Assembly: GCF_040054535.1 (NCBI RefSeq) | Contig: NC_090795.1 | Location: 7,287,001-7,351,000 of the forward strand | Direction of reading: 5' to 3' | Length of the DNA: 64,000 bases | DNA from: Antennarius striatus | Taxonomy: Eukaryota; Chordata; Actinopteri; Lophiiformes; Antennariidae | Shown: piece by piece, positions 41,501 to 55,486 of the stretch | Numbering within the stretch: the first letter of the stretch is position 1 | Layout of the letters: every line of letters begins with the position of its first letter | Program-made: the position numbers and the translations under genes | Notes under the pieces: generated by a model | Told to the model about the DNA's origin: nothing | Database searches by the model: none | Seen by the model: only the letters and a program-made list of their open reading frames with translations

Positions 41501-44500
41501 GTTATTTTATCCATAAATTCTTTCAATGAAACATATAGTATATGTAAATCTTCAGCTCTAGGAAGTGTTAAACGTTCTGCTTCCATGCATGCTTTTGTGT
41601 TATCAGATGTGTTTTATTTGCCCTTCTTGAATACATTTAGACTCTGTGTGTGTGACTGCTTCACAAGGTGCCAACAAAAACCTGCCTTCTCAAAGGAAAT
41701 CTAGGCCAAAGCATTCTGCAAAAACTGTAACCCAGTTGTTGTTTTTTTATAAACACACTTTGACCATAATTGGCCATAATCTGAACACATAACAATAACA
41801 GTGTCATCTTTGTGTAGTCTCATGGCTAAGTCTTAAACCTTTGGAAACTCAGTGTTTCCGTCAATAATAATGGGTCTGTCATTTCTTTATGTGCATAAAA
41901 TAGGAGAACAAAGTAACTCCAGGCTGACTGACTGTCAAACTGCTAATGCATATATGACAATATCAGCGGACAATCTGAGAACAGAAACATCAAATGTCTT
42001 TCTGTAGACTGGTTTCTGAGGGTTAACCTTAAAAATCCTTCTTTTGCTTTCGGCACAGCTGCCCTCATTCCATTAACATTTAGAGGGTGAAAGGGTGAAA
42101 TGATTGAATGCATTTCTTCATGTCTCTGTGGATATGTGTAACTTAGTATGTGTCACAGCTTGGACACGTTTATACACACTTGTCATATCTGAAACAAGTT
42201 CATCAGACCAAGAAAAGCTGTCAATATGTAGATTGAAAATGCTTATATAACAGGTTTTTTTTAAATGTATTATTTTTATGTCTGTGGCTTAGGGTTAGAA
42301 TCCTTCCTGGTTACATGCTTCGCAAATTTGATAAATATCAAATACATTTATTTTGAAGTGGAGTGTAAGTGGAGGCATTGAGTACATTTTCCCATTATAA
42401 ACAAAATTAGTCAAGATTGCATGCTTAATATTTTTCTAGAAGCAGGTACACATGTTTTTCTTTCATTCTTAGTTATAACTGCTTTATTTAGTTGACCTAA
42501 AGTTGCCTTGCCTGCACATGCACAAACCATTTTGAGTACAGCAGGCTTCCTGACCCTTCTTGAAGCCCTGTGCACAAAACTTCTCAGATGGCTGCACTGG
42601 GCATCTGCACATAGCACACATAATGGATGTCCTCCGCCACGTTAGACAGGAGGGAAGTCAGTGAAGATGTAGTGAAATCAGCTGTGTTTCTTTTCAAAAA
42701 GTGCATGAAAAATAGTCTAATGAGAATGACAATCAGTCTAGTCCATGAGGGAGAAATATTCTGAGAGCTGTTGTGCAAGAATGGGACTAATCTGACATCA
42801 CAAACATATTCCTGTTTTTGGTTTTATCACATTATAAGATAATTATGAGAGAATTTGTCCTACAGTTAACATGCTGTACATAATCAGCCTCGTTATCTGT
42901 GCTTGTTTTACCCCTGTGAAAGCAGAGTGACTCATTCTTTCTTTTCCTCCTCTTTTTCACTGGTGAAGGACAGGCGGTAAGGGAAGGTTTTCATCACTAA
43001 GTTGCAAAGCATTCCTTATCTCTAACTGTTTGTGTAACTGTGTGCTGTGTGTTCCCACCTTCCTCCCTCTCTGATCATCAGTGGGGATCAAATAACCCCT
43101 GATCACAAATTGGAACCATCATCATAAAACAAGATGGTGCCATAAGAAAAGAAAAGTATAAGGAAGAAGACAGTGGAACACATGAAGCTATGTAGAGAAA
43201 AAAATATTTGGCTTTTTTTCCTGTAGATTGGAAAATATAATTTTAGTAAACAAAACTGCATTGAAGGCATAAATTGTGTCAGAGATACATCGTTGGCCTG
43301 AATCATCCCTATGATTAATTCTACTGAGTGGTTGTAATTTAAAAGCTTCTGGAGCAGGAATCAGTCAGTTGAACAAGTCAAATAAAACTAATGTAATGAA
43401 TCAATCAGCAAAGACACACACACACACACATTAATCTGCTCTTCTGTCAGAGGCCTTTCAACACCAGGCTTAACCCACGAGAGAGGGAGAATGAATAAAC
43501 AGCCCAGAGGCTTATGATCAGAGCTACACAAAACTCATAAGAGGAGGCGGCGAGGAGGAAGATGAAGGCACAGACTGACAGGATGGACCCACAAGACGGT
43601 TTGTCTCTAAAAGTCAATGGCAGAAGTGATTGTACAACTCCTGAATGGCATCACTTCTTGGGATGAACAGCATTGAGAGGCAGCTGTCACATAGAGGAGG
43701 GATGGAGCTTCCCATCCATTACTGCGCCCTGTTTATGCAGTGGTGATTGGACAAATATTTACTAATGTTGAAAATATTTGAGTTACATGAGACTTTTTTT
43801 TAATGTTTGAAGAAAGGTACCAATTACAAGGGAAGAAACAGGTTTGGCTAAAAAGTTCAACCCTTGAGTCAAAAGTGTTCTGTAGGTTTTCCATTTGAAG
43901 TCATATTCTGCTTCAGGACCAAACTGACATTTTGCATGGTGTTATTGTACAATGACACAGTGATGTCATCATCACAGCTCGTGGGACCTGATGTATTGTA
44001 AACATCCAAAGTTTGAAAACCCCTTCTTTTAAAATGTTCTTTAACTTTTCTGCACATCAACATCTAAGTGTTTATTACATAAACCTATCTATTATGGTCA
44101 TATGTTATTGCAAAATTTTGCAGGATCTACATTGAGTGACGACAGCGATGATGGTGGAACCTATGTCTGACTTTTCAAGTTAATAAAGTGCAGCAATCTA
44201 ACTTTTTCCTAGTCAAGCTGTTACATAAAATCTTAACTCTGCAGCCTTTCTACCCTCTGTGACTTATTTTGTTAATCTGGTTTCCCTAGCTGCCACTTGT
44301 CCGCCTGATATTGGATTTTGCATCCTTGTCCTCATCGGATTTGTCTGCCCTCTATGGTTTTGACCCTTGCCTGCTTCAACGCCATATAAACCGTCGTCCC
44401 TCCTTTTTTGCTGCTATTAAATCACTGTCTGCCTCTGTCATCTCTGCTATCCTTGCCCTGTGGGCTTGTTCCCTTGCACATCAGCCATTACTGTTGCAAA

Positions 44501-46814
44501 CTTGGGTGGGAGCAGAATTAATCTACTTTTTACCTTTTAAATACAATCCTCAATGTTTCACACTGGGCAAACTCAGCAATATATTGTTGCAAATGCTCAA
44601 AAATAAGGGCAGAAAATGTTGACATTTTGATGGATGTTTTATTACTATAAAAGCAATAGTAAACCTGAAATTATAGTCGTTCTGAATGTATTAACTCTTC
44701 ACCGGAAAGTAAAAAGCTTCACTTTCATTCTACCTATAGCTGATTTAGTGACTAATGTGCTGCTCAGGGCAGAACTATTAGTCACTTCTTATATATTCCC
44801 TATTGCATGTGTTATTATGCTGACAGGCAGAGTGACCTTGCATAAGACTTGGGAATGTGTCTGAGTCCAGAGTTTATGTGTTCGCCTTCGTACAACCATC
44901 ACCTTACCTTCTGAGGCGTACTTCACAGGATGCTGATGATTTAATCCATCTGCTTTAGGTTCATCCAATGTCTCTCCTTCACAGTTTGGCAGACCTCATC
45001 CTGCTGGTGTTGCACCGACGCTACAATCACTTGCCTGTTTTGCTTTGTGTTGTTTCAGACAGGATTATTTGTCTTGAGAGCGAGACCTCAGCAACCCTGT
45101 TGTGTCTTCTTTTGTTTGAGGCACTGCAGCTTGCTGTTCATCAACCTCCTTCAGGGCCCATTTGATCTCCTTTTTCTAGCTTCTCCTTGCATCAGTTTTT
45201 GCACTTTTGATTTCCCTGTTAGAATGAAATATCCACTATCTGTACATTTAAGAGTTTGTGAGCCTGGCTTCTGTATGTATCGAAGCTGCTTACGACATTC
45301 TGCATCAGCTCCTGTATCCATTTGTTGTTAGATTGACATACCATCTTCTTAATCTTTACGCCTGCCACGCAGTGAATATTTCTACCTGAACAATCCTTCC
45401 CATTTGCAAATCTCTGGTCATGACAGTTCAATCAAGAAGAGCTGAGATAAACATCGGCGGTCTTGATATCTGTACGTCCAACAAATATGACGTAGGGCAG
45501 AGGTGTTTCAGATACAGCTCAAAATAAATATGTTGATCTCACCAAATAATGGGCCTCCATAAACCCTTCCTATGGTTAATATGCTGCAGGTAAACAAATT
45601 TTATAAGAGACAGCACACACGTTTTTGATGGAAATACAAAATTAAACATTACCTGGCAAACATTCGTTTTTCTTTCGAGAGAGCAATTTATTCTATCGTC
45701 ATGATACCTCGCAATTAAACTACGGCAAATTAAAGAAACTCACTAAGTGTGATTGCTTTAGGAGCTGGGGGGGAACTGTAAACAGAAAAAAAAAAAATCT
45801 CACGTTTGAGTGCTTCCATACCTAATTTTTATTTGCACTTTTACTAATCTCAACAAGCTCTCCAACAACTTGTTTTCTAATTAGATTGTGTTACTTTTGC
45901 CTCTCAATCCCAGGTGATGTGTCCAGTTCACTGGGCTGTGCACGCAACGCCCACACAGGCGATTGTCAACTCAGGTGGGCTTCCCCAAGCTCCTTGACTC
46001 CTCTCCACATTGCCAAGCATTAGCAGTTATGTAAGCATTAATTAGACGAGGGATTTCCAGTCTCAAGCTGTAATCCATCGCTCTTCGGTGATTTTTATGT
46101 AAGGACTGGTTTGTGTTGCTATCATAGTCCGGACAGTGCACACACAAATAAAAACCTCCCAGTACAAAGCGAGCGGAGCTGAGATGGAGTGTTTGTCGTC
46201 ATCTACTAGCTGGAGTCATGTGATACAATGCTGAGCCTGGGGGGTGGATGTAGGTTAGTTTAACTTGAGTTGGCAATGACTTTCAAACAGGGCAGAAGGA
46301 AGAGGAAGCTAACAAACTACAAGTAGGTTGTAGATAGCCTGAGGTGCTTCATGTAATTACAGTCAAGATTATTCTTTGCACGCCTGTGATGGCATGTAAA
46401 GAATCATAAAACGGATAAGCCATCCGTTATCTATTCTAAATCATCGGTGACACTGAGTCATCATGTTTTCTTTGGGAGGACATATAGAGTTGAGGCCTCC
46501 CGGCTGTCACTCCTCATTATTCTCCGCTGACACCATATAGGCGTACTTAAGCAAGAAGCATGACAATAATAGTGTCATGCTTGAGTGAGTGTAAATTGTC
46601 AATGAATCTGTTCTATGGTTTAAAAGTCTTAAATAACTTAAAATAAACATGAGAATCAGCGGCGCAGTAGCGATGTTTGGTGTCATTTTGAGGTGTATGT
46701 TTCAAAAAGTGGATATGTGAGCATGTGTGTGATATTCATACAACAGAGGATATGATGTTTTTTCGTTTTTTTACACAGAATTATTTATTTCTATTTTGAT
46801 CACACAGCTCTTTT

Positions 46815-46853
46815 TTACGTTTTGAAAAGTGAGTGCCACTTTTCAAAACGTAA
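46815..46853. repeat. perfect hairpin, 17-bp arms and 5-base loop
   Basis: TTACGTTTTGAAAAGTG at 46815-46831 is followed by the loop AGTGC and then its exact reverse complement at 46837-46853. Next comes TGGACAAAATAACGGAAAC, a sequence reminiscent of DNA-transposon ends. It may be the remnant of a foldback or MITE element. Confidence 0.85.
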
Positions 46854-49800
46854 GCAACTGTGGACAAAATAACGGAAACACCGAATAATATGAAGAAGCT
46901 AGTCGAGGAGCAGAACCACACTTTGCTTTAAAAACAGATTTAAGCTTTCTTTAGAAAGCTGACACAGTCTGGATCTGTGTTTATTGAGCAGAAAAAAATC
47001 CCCACCAAAGAATGAAGGTGGTAGAAATCTGCTTTCCATGCAGAGATCCAAAACTTCCCAGGAAGCTTCATTGATGTTGGGATCCTTTCATTTCTCAGTG
47101 GTGCAGGATTTAGGCTCCTTACACCAGGTTTTCCATCTTTGTGCACAGAAATTAGATGAAAATGATTTTCTGAAAGGCAGAGCTGCCATACATTCAAGCT
47201 TTGTATTCCCAAGGTCAAAAACCTACAGATCCTTCCTGATAATGAGTGACACAGGTGGCACTGAAATTTAGTGGCTATTTTTGAGACTGTATGAGGCACT
47301 TAACATTTTAAAGAGACCTTCTGCATCAGAGCTCTTCTTGGTTGAGGGGCTTTGTCTGTGTCCAGCTTTGATTGCTGGTATCTGCCTTGTGTCGCTTTGC
47401 TAAAACTGACACATTCTTCCAATGGGAAATTAACATATGAATGACTCTGTAAGCGGAATGGGAATTCAATTTCTCACGTGATGTTTTGTAGACCATTTCA
47501 AAGACCCAAAAATTGCTTTTAATTGCAAACCAGACAGTTTGTCCTTGGGTTGTCACATAAATATCATCTTTAGCACTGAAATCATGATTGTAATCCATAA
47601 ATTTGAAGACTAATCATCTTCTTTGACTTTTTCTGATTACAAATGATAACGAATAAGATCTTTGGCTTTTACGGTGAAAATCTCTGTTGTTAACCATTTT
47701 AAGGTGCCTGAGTATTCACAATCTTGTGAAATTCTTCTAAATTGTTTCACTGAGTCAAACTCTGGGGCATGTGGGGTGGGGGGGGAAGCAGGCATTAAAT
47801 TTACATATCAAAGTGATCATACCGGTGCTCGAGGGTCCCTGCAAAGATGTATGTGATCCATATTATTTATAGCTCAGGAGCGACTCCAGGGATCCTGATA
47901 CTGTTTGGCGTCTGTCATGCTACAAGTGAGGACAGTTGGGTGCATGTAGTTTGCAATTAGCGACTGCTGCATCAAGGCAGGCCAAAGGGTCGCATAAAGC
48001 GTGACCAACATTTAATCACAGCATTGATCTGATAACTTTTGTTCCTAACAAAAGAAGAACAGAGCAAACTGCATGATAGGAGTCACTTTGAGCAACAAAT
48101 AGAGGAGGGCTGCATATAACCATTGCCGATTCTCTGCTTTGTCATGAATCAGGTCATACAGGCATGATTGTTATGCTAGCAACATAATGACACTCCGTTA
48201 CTGATAAGTGACAGTGTCACTGAGAATGAATGGAGCAAGGTGACTTCTGCCCTTTTGTTAATGAGCAGCATTCTGACTGATTCAACCCCAGTGACGGATA
48301 CTCTCAGTGAATGGAGCGGTATTCCCAGATGATTACCTTAGAATTTCAGTATCATACAAAAGAGCATGCTGCAGATGAAAGGTAGAAAAAAAATGAACAA
48401 TTTTCCTGTCAGATAGATGAAAAAAATGAATGAAGACGTTCATAATGACCGACAGACCAACTAGACCGCTTTGAAAAATGATGGAAAGTTTTTTTAAAAA
48501 GCCAAAAATCAAGTTCATCTCTAATCTCACCCTGTGTGCCCATGATTGCAATTATCCTTTTCATCCCGACGAGTGTTCCCCAGTCAACACTCTCTAATTA
48601 AAGAGCTGTTCAGGTTTAATTCACAGATAAGATATCCGAGTCCCTACACAAATCCTTGAAGGTTTACATGAATCGCAACCCTCAAGGGAGACAGCAGCAC
48701 TTCCACTGTGTCGTCAATGTATCTCTGAATGCCTCCATTCATGACCTGTCAGAATGCTTTGTTTTTTTACATACGCCAACCCTAGTGGTCCACTGGGTGA
48801 ACTCCATCTGTTATTGATAGAGTGAGGATGCAGCATCACATTTCTTGTCTCCAAATTGAGTAATCAGTGCTAATTACATTGAATTAAGTGCTTTATATTA
48901 ATTTACATACTTCTGTTTGCCTTTGGGCATTATAAGCATGCATTCCCCTAAATGCCTGTCTGATTGACCAAATCCAACATTCTTGGTGCAGCGAGCAGTT
49001 TCCCCAGAGGAATTAATGGTTGTCTGAATTCATTAAACTCAAGATAATAATGCGCCATTGTGCACCTACAGACTAATTAACGGTAGATCAATAAGGGCCC
49101 TGAATGCCCCTCACACAAGGGCCCGGTCCTCAGCCTCCTCATTATTGGAGCTGCACTGAAGCTTCAAAGAGGATTTCTCAGGCTCTGCCTGAGGATCTGG
49201 ATGACACATTAGACTGCACAGGTTTGGCTAAACTTGGTGTTTCCATCTCTCTCTGAGTCTGTGTGTGTTGTTGGATCTGATTTTAATAGCACACACACAC
49301 ACACAAAAAACACACCACAGGCTCGAAAAGAAGATGTCAGGATATTTAAAGACATCCAACAAGTCCTGAGAACCGGTGGAGAGAATTAATATGATTATGA
49401 GGTGAAAGACTGGAGACACTTTTAACTTGACTGCATCTTAATGGCTCATCCAGCCATGAAAATATTAAGAGCACTTTCAATGTCTGTCTGCTAAATATGA
49501 AGCTATTGTCATTAGCTTAGCATAGAAAAAAAAAGACTGGAAATGTGAGGAACGATGTAACAGCCAAAAGGTGTAACAAAATCCAAAAGATGTTAGATTT
49601 TAGTTTTTCAATTCATGTCTTACTAAAAAAAACAACGAAATGTTGCCTGCTTCCATCAGTTTTCACCATTTCTGGCACCATTATCTGGTATTTCCATCAA
49701 ATATCATCTATAGTGTAGATCCACATTATGATAAAGTTCTTGATCCAGTTCCACATAGCGCACAGCTTGCAGTGCTGCAGAAAGTGAAAAAGGTGATCTA

Positions 49801-51830
49801 CAATCCACATCTGTTCCTGGATCCACCTAAACATATTATCCACTCATCTTTTATCAAAAGATCAACATCCATAACTCCATAGAAAGTCTTCCACATGCAT
49901 ATTTAGCTTTATGACTTTAATTGCTTCAGGTAAAATTTAAACTTTGTAATCCCAACCACAGATCAGATACAGTCAAGATTTAACTACAGTATTTTTCCAC
50001 ATTTCAGGTCTTGTAGCTCTTACAGTCATCTATCTTGTTTCTAAGTACATGAGGAGAGAATTTTTTGCCATCTTGTTGACAGAATAAAAGAGGTTAATTC
50101 TTGGTGTCGTTCTTGAAGCCTCTGTACCCCATCATATTGTCAAATACTATCACTCCCTAACAGGCAACAGCGATTGTCGCGTGATAATTTGTGTGCTAAG
50201 CTTTACGTTTAAATATAGACTGGCTGGTGGCCACCGTGAGCCATCATTCACAAAGGACAGAAAATGGACACTCATTCATACAAAAACTGGCCCTGGGCCT
50301 AAAACTTCCTCCTGCATCCAAAAATGTAAACAGTTTGCATCACAGAGGAGGTGAGAATGCCTGAAGGCCAGATATAGAAGGAAGGCAAAATAATCTCATC
50401 AGCACCATCCGGGCGTAAATCAGACTTGATTAGCTGCTGACAGTTTGCACGTGTATTTATAGTCATTATATTATTACGTATGATCCATTGAGTGGAGGAC
50501 ATGCTTTAGGATACGATGAAGTTTGTTTTTCTACAGGGAAAAAACAGATGATGGAGATGGACTTGTTCCATAGAGGCACATGGAGGCCTTAATATATTCC
50601 CCAAACATGCGGTGAATTATGCATCCATCGCTGTGGTAAATATCATATAAACACATTTTCTATGTTAACCTTGAGCTGCTCATGCAAGACCAAAAAATCC
50701 ACATGACTGAGTTGTTACCTGATAGGCTTAGGCACTTTTGTAGATTACATTCACTGCTTCCTGTTTCCACCGAATGAGTGGAATGGGTGTCTGCTGGTGA
50801 ACAGTGTTCAGTTGGCAGACAGTGGAGGTCAGAGCCTGTATTGATCTGCTATGGTTGGGACAGAAACACCATTTGGCCCTGTGCAATGCCTCACAGCTGC
50901 CTGAAGCTGCAAACTGCAACAAGCTCTGTGTGGCGTCCCTCGCTTTGAGAAGGACGAGCAAGAAGATAAACTTCAAGGACTTCATCTATAAACTCTTATT
51001 TCTAACACCTCAATAGGTGTACCTACGTGAAGACCCCTCATTACGGACGGTATCGCACGCCTCTCATCCTCAAACCTGGCTGGTTTCCTGATAGGGTGGA
51101 GCGAGGTGTCCTTGAGATATCATTCCAGCTCCATCGCCAGTGTCTGCGAGGGGGTACGCCATCAAGCAAGCCGAGTGCATGATGTATGCATTCGTGTGTC
51201 TGTTGTGTGCTGTGGTGGCAGACCTGGTTCGCACCTGGTGTCATGACAACGTAGAGGTCGACCATCAGTTTGGTATTCAGCAGCACCGTAGGGGCTCAGT
51301 GCAGTGACATCATCCAGGACAACCTGTACTCTATTTAAGCAAGGGCCAATGTCAAGAGAAATGACCAAAGGTTGTTTTTGTCTATTTTAACAATGGCAAG
51401 CACTCGTTTCTCATCAAATCAAGGCATATAAAAATGACCCACTTTTATTTTTAGACCTTTCTGTGGAACCGTTTTCTTTATTTTAGTATTCTGTGAACAT
51501 CTCTGTATTTGTGGAGCATTTTTCATGTCAGTCCTCAACAGATGAGGGTTTGATCACACTTGACCAGTGATTTTGTGACTCTTGAGAAGGAGAAGACAAT
51601 TTTATACTACAGTTACTGATATTTTCACAAAAAAAACCTAAAAGAACTAAGAACGAGAACAAATTCTCTTCTTTTGTTCAAACTTAGTGGGATTGAGATA
51701 GAAACACACTTTTGTTGATTTAAATTTTTTATACACATCTCCAGAGATAATCCTAGAGCGCTGTAGATTAAAGATGGATTTCAGACCATCAGTTAACACA
51801 CAAACTCTCATGCATACCAATGATGGATGG

Positions 51831-51831
<1 letters not shown>

Positions 51832-51908
<77 letters not shown>
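51832..51908. repeat. (ATG)n trinucleotide microsatellite
   Basis: About 26 copies of GAT/ATG. The minus-strand frame over it reads as a polyhistidine run and is not a gene. Confidence 0.95.
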
Positions 51909-53689
51909 GATTGGGTTTTTTTTCTAGCTGTAGCTGGACAGTTAATTAAAACAGAATAAATTCTGTTTGGGTTTAAAATTTCCTTCAAATTTTCAAAGAG
52001 AATTTCTCTTTAATGAGATTTTACTCAGGGTGTTGTCATTAAGAATAATTTTGATGTACTAATTTCTGCATTCCAATTTTTTTTCCAGTAAGTTTTTAAA
52101 GCTTGGGTGACTTTGCAGTTTCAAATTGTGAGACAAATATTATCCCAGCTACAATCCATCGAAGAAAAATTATTTCCAAATGTTAAAAATGTGCAGTCAT
52201 TACTTCTGCTTTTGGAAATTCACGTGTATTTTGGTGCTGATACTTATGATGATGTCTGTAATAGAGCATTTCTGCACTTGCGCCATTGGTGTGCATTGTC
52301 CTCTGTATTCAACATGACTGTGGGACTCAGCTGCACAGTATCAGATTAAAACTGTCATTTTTTTCAGGAAAGTAGAAAAAGGGATAAAGAGGACTGAGCT
52401 TCTTTGGCTGAAAGGAACAAATAGAAGAAATGGAAACCTGCAAGGAGGGCTTCCACATGAAAGCTGCTATGTGTCATGGAGTGAACTATTTCTAAATCTT
52501 ATCCTTTAAGCACATTTAAGAGCTGTGAAGATGCAGACACAGAGTGTGAGTGACGTCGCTCCGTGGTTTCAGCTCATAGAGAACTTTATCCAGCATGCGA
52601 TGTGTATCCTACCATAAAACACCGTGGAAAAGTAATCCTGTTGGGATGAATTCATCCTGGATCAAAAGTCAGCTCGAAACCTTCAGCCTATGGAGAGACA
52701 CTGGGTGACACGGACAACTAGACCAGCAGCTAAAAGAGTAGCCTGTGGGTGGTTTTCTATGATATACATTCACGTCACAGAGGACCTTATAGCCTTCTCT
52801 AAATCAGGACGGGGACTTTGGGCCACTCATTACGCATTTTCTCCTCACATCTCCAAACACAGCATCACTTGTGACCTTATCTCTGTGCCTGTCAGAGCAT
52901 TAGCATTCGCATAGCAAGTGTGGTGGTGAATGTAATTACTGAAGCCCAAAATAATAACAGCATCGTTAAGCAGCAGTCAGTCAATTGTAATAGCCCCTCC
53001 AACCCCACCACCACCCTATCGCCAGGAATAAAAATAGTGTTATTAGGGGCCTGGATCTATGGGAGCATCATGTACGAAATAAATTACAGAGAAGGAGGAT
53101 ATTATTACTTGTATTACTGTAATTCGGTATCTCAAGACAACACTTCAAGTAACTCTATTATGAAGTTTACCTCAAGTTGAGAACTTTAAAATGGTATGTA
53201 AACATGATTAAAGGTCACTCTTGAAACCATATACTCCTAAACAAATGCTACAAGTCTCTCTGTATTTCATTTATTTCTAATTTATTAATAAATCTCTAAT
53301 TTAGCACTTTAACTTTTTGAGACTGATGTATTTTTTGTATTTGGTGTTTGGACCTCTTTCACATGTCATCACCCTGTGACAGTTTGTGCACTGTAGTTAC
53401 TCAGCATAACTTTTTAAATTGTTCTCTTTCATTTCTTTCATTTTTAACAGTGATATAAATGCACTGGCATTCCGGGTTATCTCTATTCAATTCACTGACT
53501 GCTGACTCCTTAAAATTCGAGTAAGCACCATGTGGATAAATGGTGCATTTTAAATGACAAAGGAATAACAGTCAGAATTAATACTAAATCAGATATTATA
53601 AAGATAAATCTTGACCTCGCAAAGAGCAGTTTATGAATTGTGCATTAAATAATTTGTGACATTAGTAGCTTGAAGCCAGCCTTTGGTCC

Positions 53690-54880
53690 GCTGTGATCTT
53701 GTACATCATGATGCAGAAGCACCGCTGTACAGAGAACAAGCCTCCAAGTGAAGTATAGCCTTGTGTTGAATTGTCCTGATCTTTAAAATCTTCAAGATTA
53801 CTGAATCTCCCACGCCCACACATGGGGGGTATCATGAATCTTTCCTGCCTAAGGGTGACCTGCTCTTGGAATCTGCAGGAGTCAATCTTCCAGTTTGAAG
53901 GACTTCTATCACCACTGGAATCACGTCTGCATTCACCTTTTCCTGCTAGATCAGCTCTTTCCTCAGTCCCTGGTGCTTCTTGATCTTTTCTTAGTCCTTC
54001 TTCCTGATTACATCTATTGTTACTGACTCCTCTATTCTTTGTCAACCAGCATTGTGCCTAAATGGATCTTGGCTCTGCTGTTGTCAGTCGCTTACAATGG
54101 TGCTTTCTGCTGGGACTTGGGGACTTCTGATCCATACTCGACACAGATGTTCCTGTACTCTATCCGTGCTACTTGGCTAATCCTCTCTGTTTGCTGTAAC
54201 AGCAGACACTCTCAGGGCATCTTTCCACAACCTGCACTGAGCTTCATGTCCGCTGCGGTATACATTAGCCTCTTAGGATCGGGTGCTCTGTGCCAGTTCT
54301 TGTGCTGCCATGATCAGTCTCTGTGGCATCCTTCAGGTGGCCCTTTCCCAGCTCCTGGTATGATTTTGTGATGTAAGACACTTCCGCTATCTGCAAATAA
54401 TCCATCCCATGAGGGAATTGGTCTTTCACAATACATCATCATCTTCCTCTTTACCCTCTGTCTTCTGCTGCCTGAGGCAGTCTCTTCATCCCAGGGGGCT
54501 CTTCGTGACGTATTCATAGATGCTTATTGTTTCATCTTGAATCATGGCTGTCACACATCTACCAATCATCGTCCTCCATCTTTGTAGTGAAACCATCAGT
54601 GTATTGTCAGGAACTTTGTGTCTTAACGTCATTGGCATTTATGTACTCAGAGGCAGGTCAGGATACCAGCTGGGCGACTGGCAGGATGTACATGGTATGG
54701 GTTTGGTTTCCAACACCGAGCTGGCAACTTGGGGCCTGTCTTACTTTCTGAGGGTATTGGGATACTTCCATGTATCCTCATCATGGTTACCACTGGCCTC
54801 TGTTGCGATCCCTTACAGTCCTGACTGCCTTCTGCCTCTTTGCCACTGTACAATGTACAATTATTGATGTGGATCAATCA
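53690..54880 (-). mobile_element. degenerate non-LTR retrotransposon (LINE) fragment, C-terminal pol region
   Basis: Minus-strand fragments in several frames match, in order, the end of a widespread fish LINE polyprotein as I recall it. A segment like KPIPCTSCQSPSWYPDLP (family NSYALPVIRYPAGI) comes first, then LIMAAQELAQSTRS (family LIMAAQEQALSTRS), and then KYQGLREEL followed by NADVIPVVIEVLQ (family KATVVPVVIGTLG). Frameshifts and stops are many. The 5' half is missing. A restriction-like-endonuclease clade (R2/R4 type) is possible but unproven. Confidence 0.6.
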
Positions 54881-55089
54881 CATCAACCATGTATAGTGGC
54901 TGAAGGCCACTCCACTTTTGGGGGCTTTAATCACATCCATAGCTTAGTACTGGTATGTGCAGAATTCCTATTGATTTGTGCAGTGGCATTAGAGTTGGTC
55001 TTGGGGTTTTTTCAAGGCTATACAAATATATATCAAATGTCTTGCTTTTTAAATCTATCATTACTATTGTTGCTGTTGCTTTAAATCTT

Positions 55090-55350
55090 ATTTAATTTAA
55101 TTAATTAATTAATTAATTATTCATTTATCTTCAGTACCCAATTCTTCCACTGTTGTGGGTCACTGGAGCTCACCGAGCGTACTTGGGGTATAAGGAAGGG
55201 TACACTCTGGGCATGACAATGGTGCGCCTTGGTCTGTTATTTTTATTATTCATTTATTTATTTATATTATTATTATTATTATTAATAATAATAATCATCA
55301 TAATAATCATAACAATAATAATAATAATAATATATCATCCTTATTATTAT
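55090..55350. repeat. LINE-tail-like repeat plus (TTA)n/(AAT)n tract
   Basis: An AATT repeat at about 55098-55120 is followed by a degenerate stretch (about 55125-55230) with GGGTACACTCTGGGCATG. This resembles the 3' tail shared by many fish L2-type LINE copies (GGGTACACCCTGGACA). Then comes a TTA-rich block running into an AAT-rich block that can fold back on itself. Confidence 0.5.
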
Positions 55351-55486
55351 TAACAATAAACCATGAACAGATGCAAAATTATTAAAACGTTGAACTGAAT
55401 AAATTACAAATGACAAAACAGAAAATAAAAACAATTTTAAAAAATTTACAAATGACGAAACAGAAAAAATTAAATGTAACAATGTC

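Noticed and set aside
44290-44530. Stretch resembling the tail of a dispersed repeat
   Set aside because: Too short and degenerate to assign to a family or to set ends.
51020-51360. GC-richer block considered as a mobile element fragment
   Set aside because: No terminal repeats, coding similarity or second copy in the window.
51647-51988. Minus-strand frame with a long polyhistidine run
   Set aside because: Produced by the (ATG)n microsatellite.
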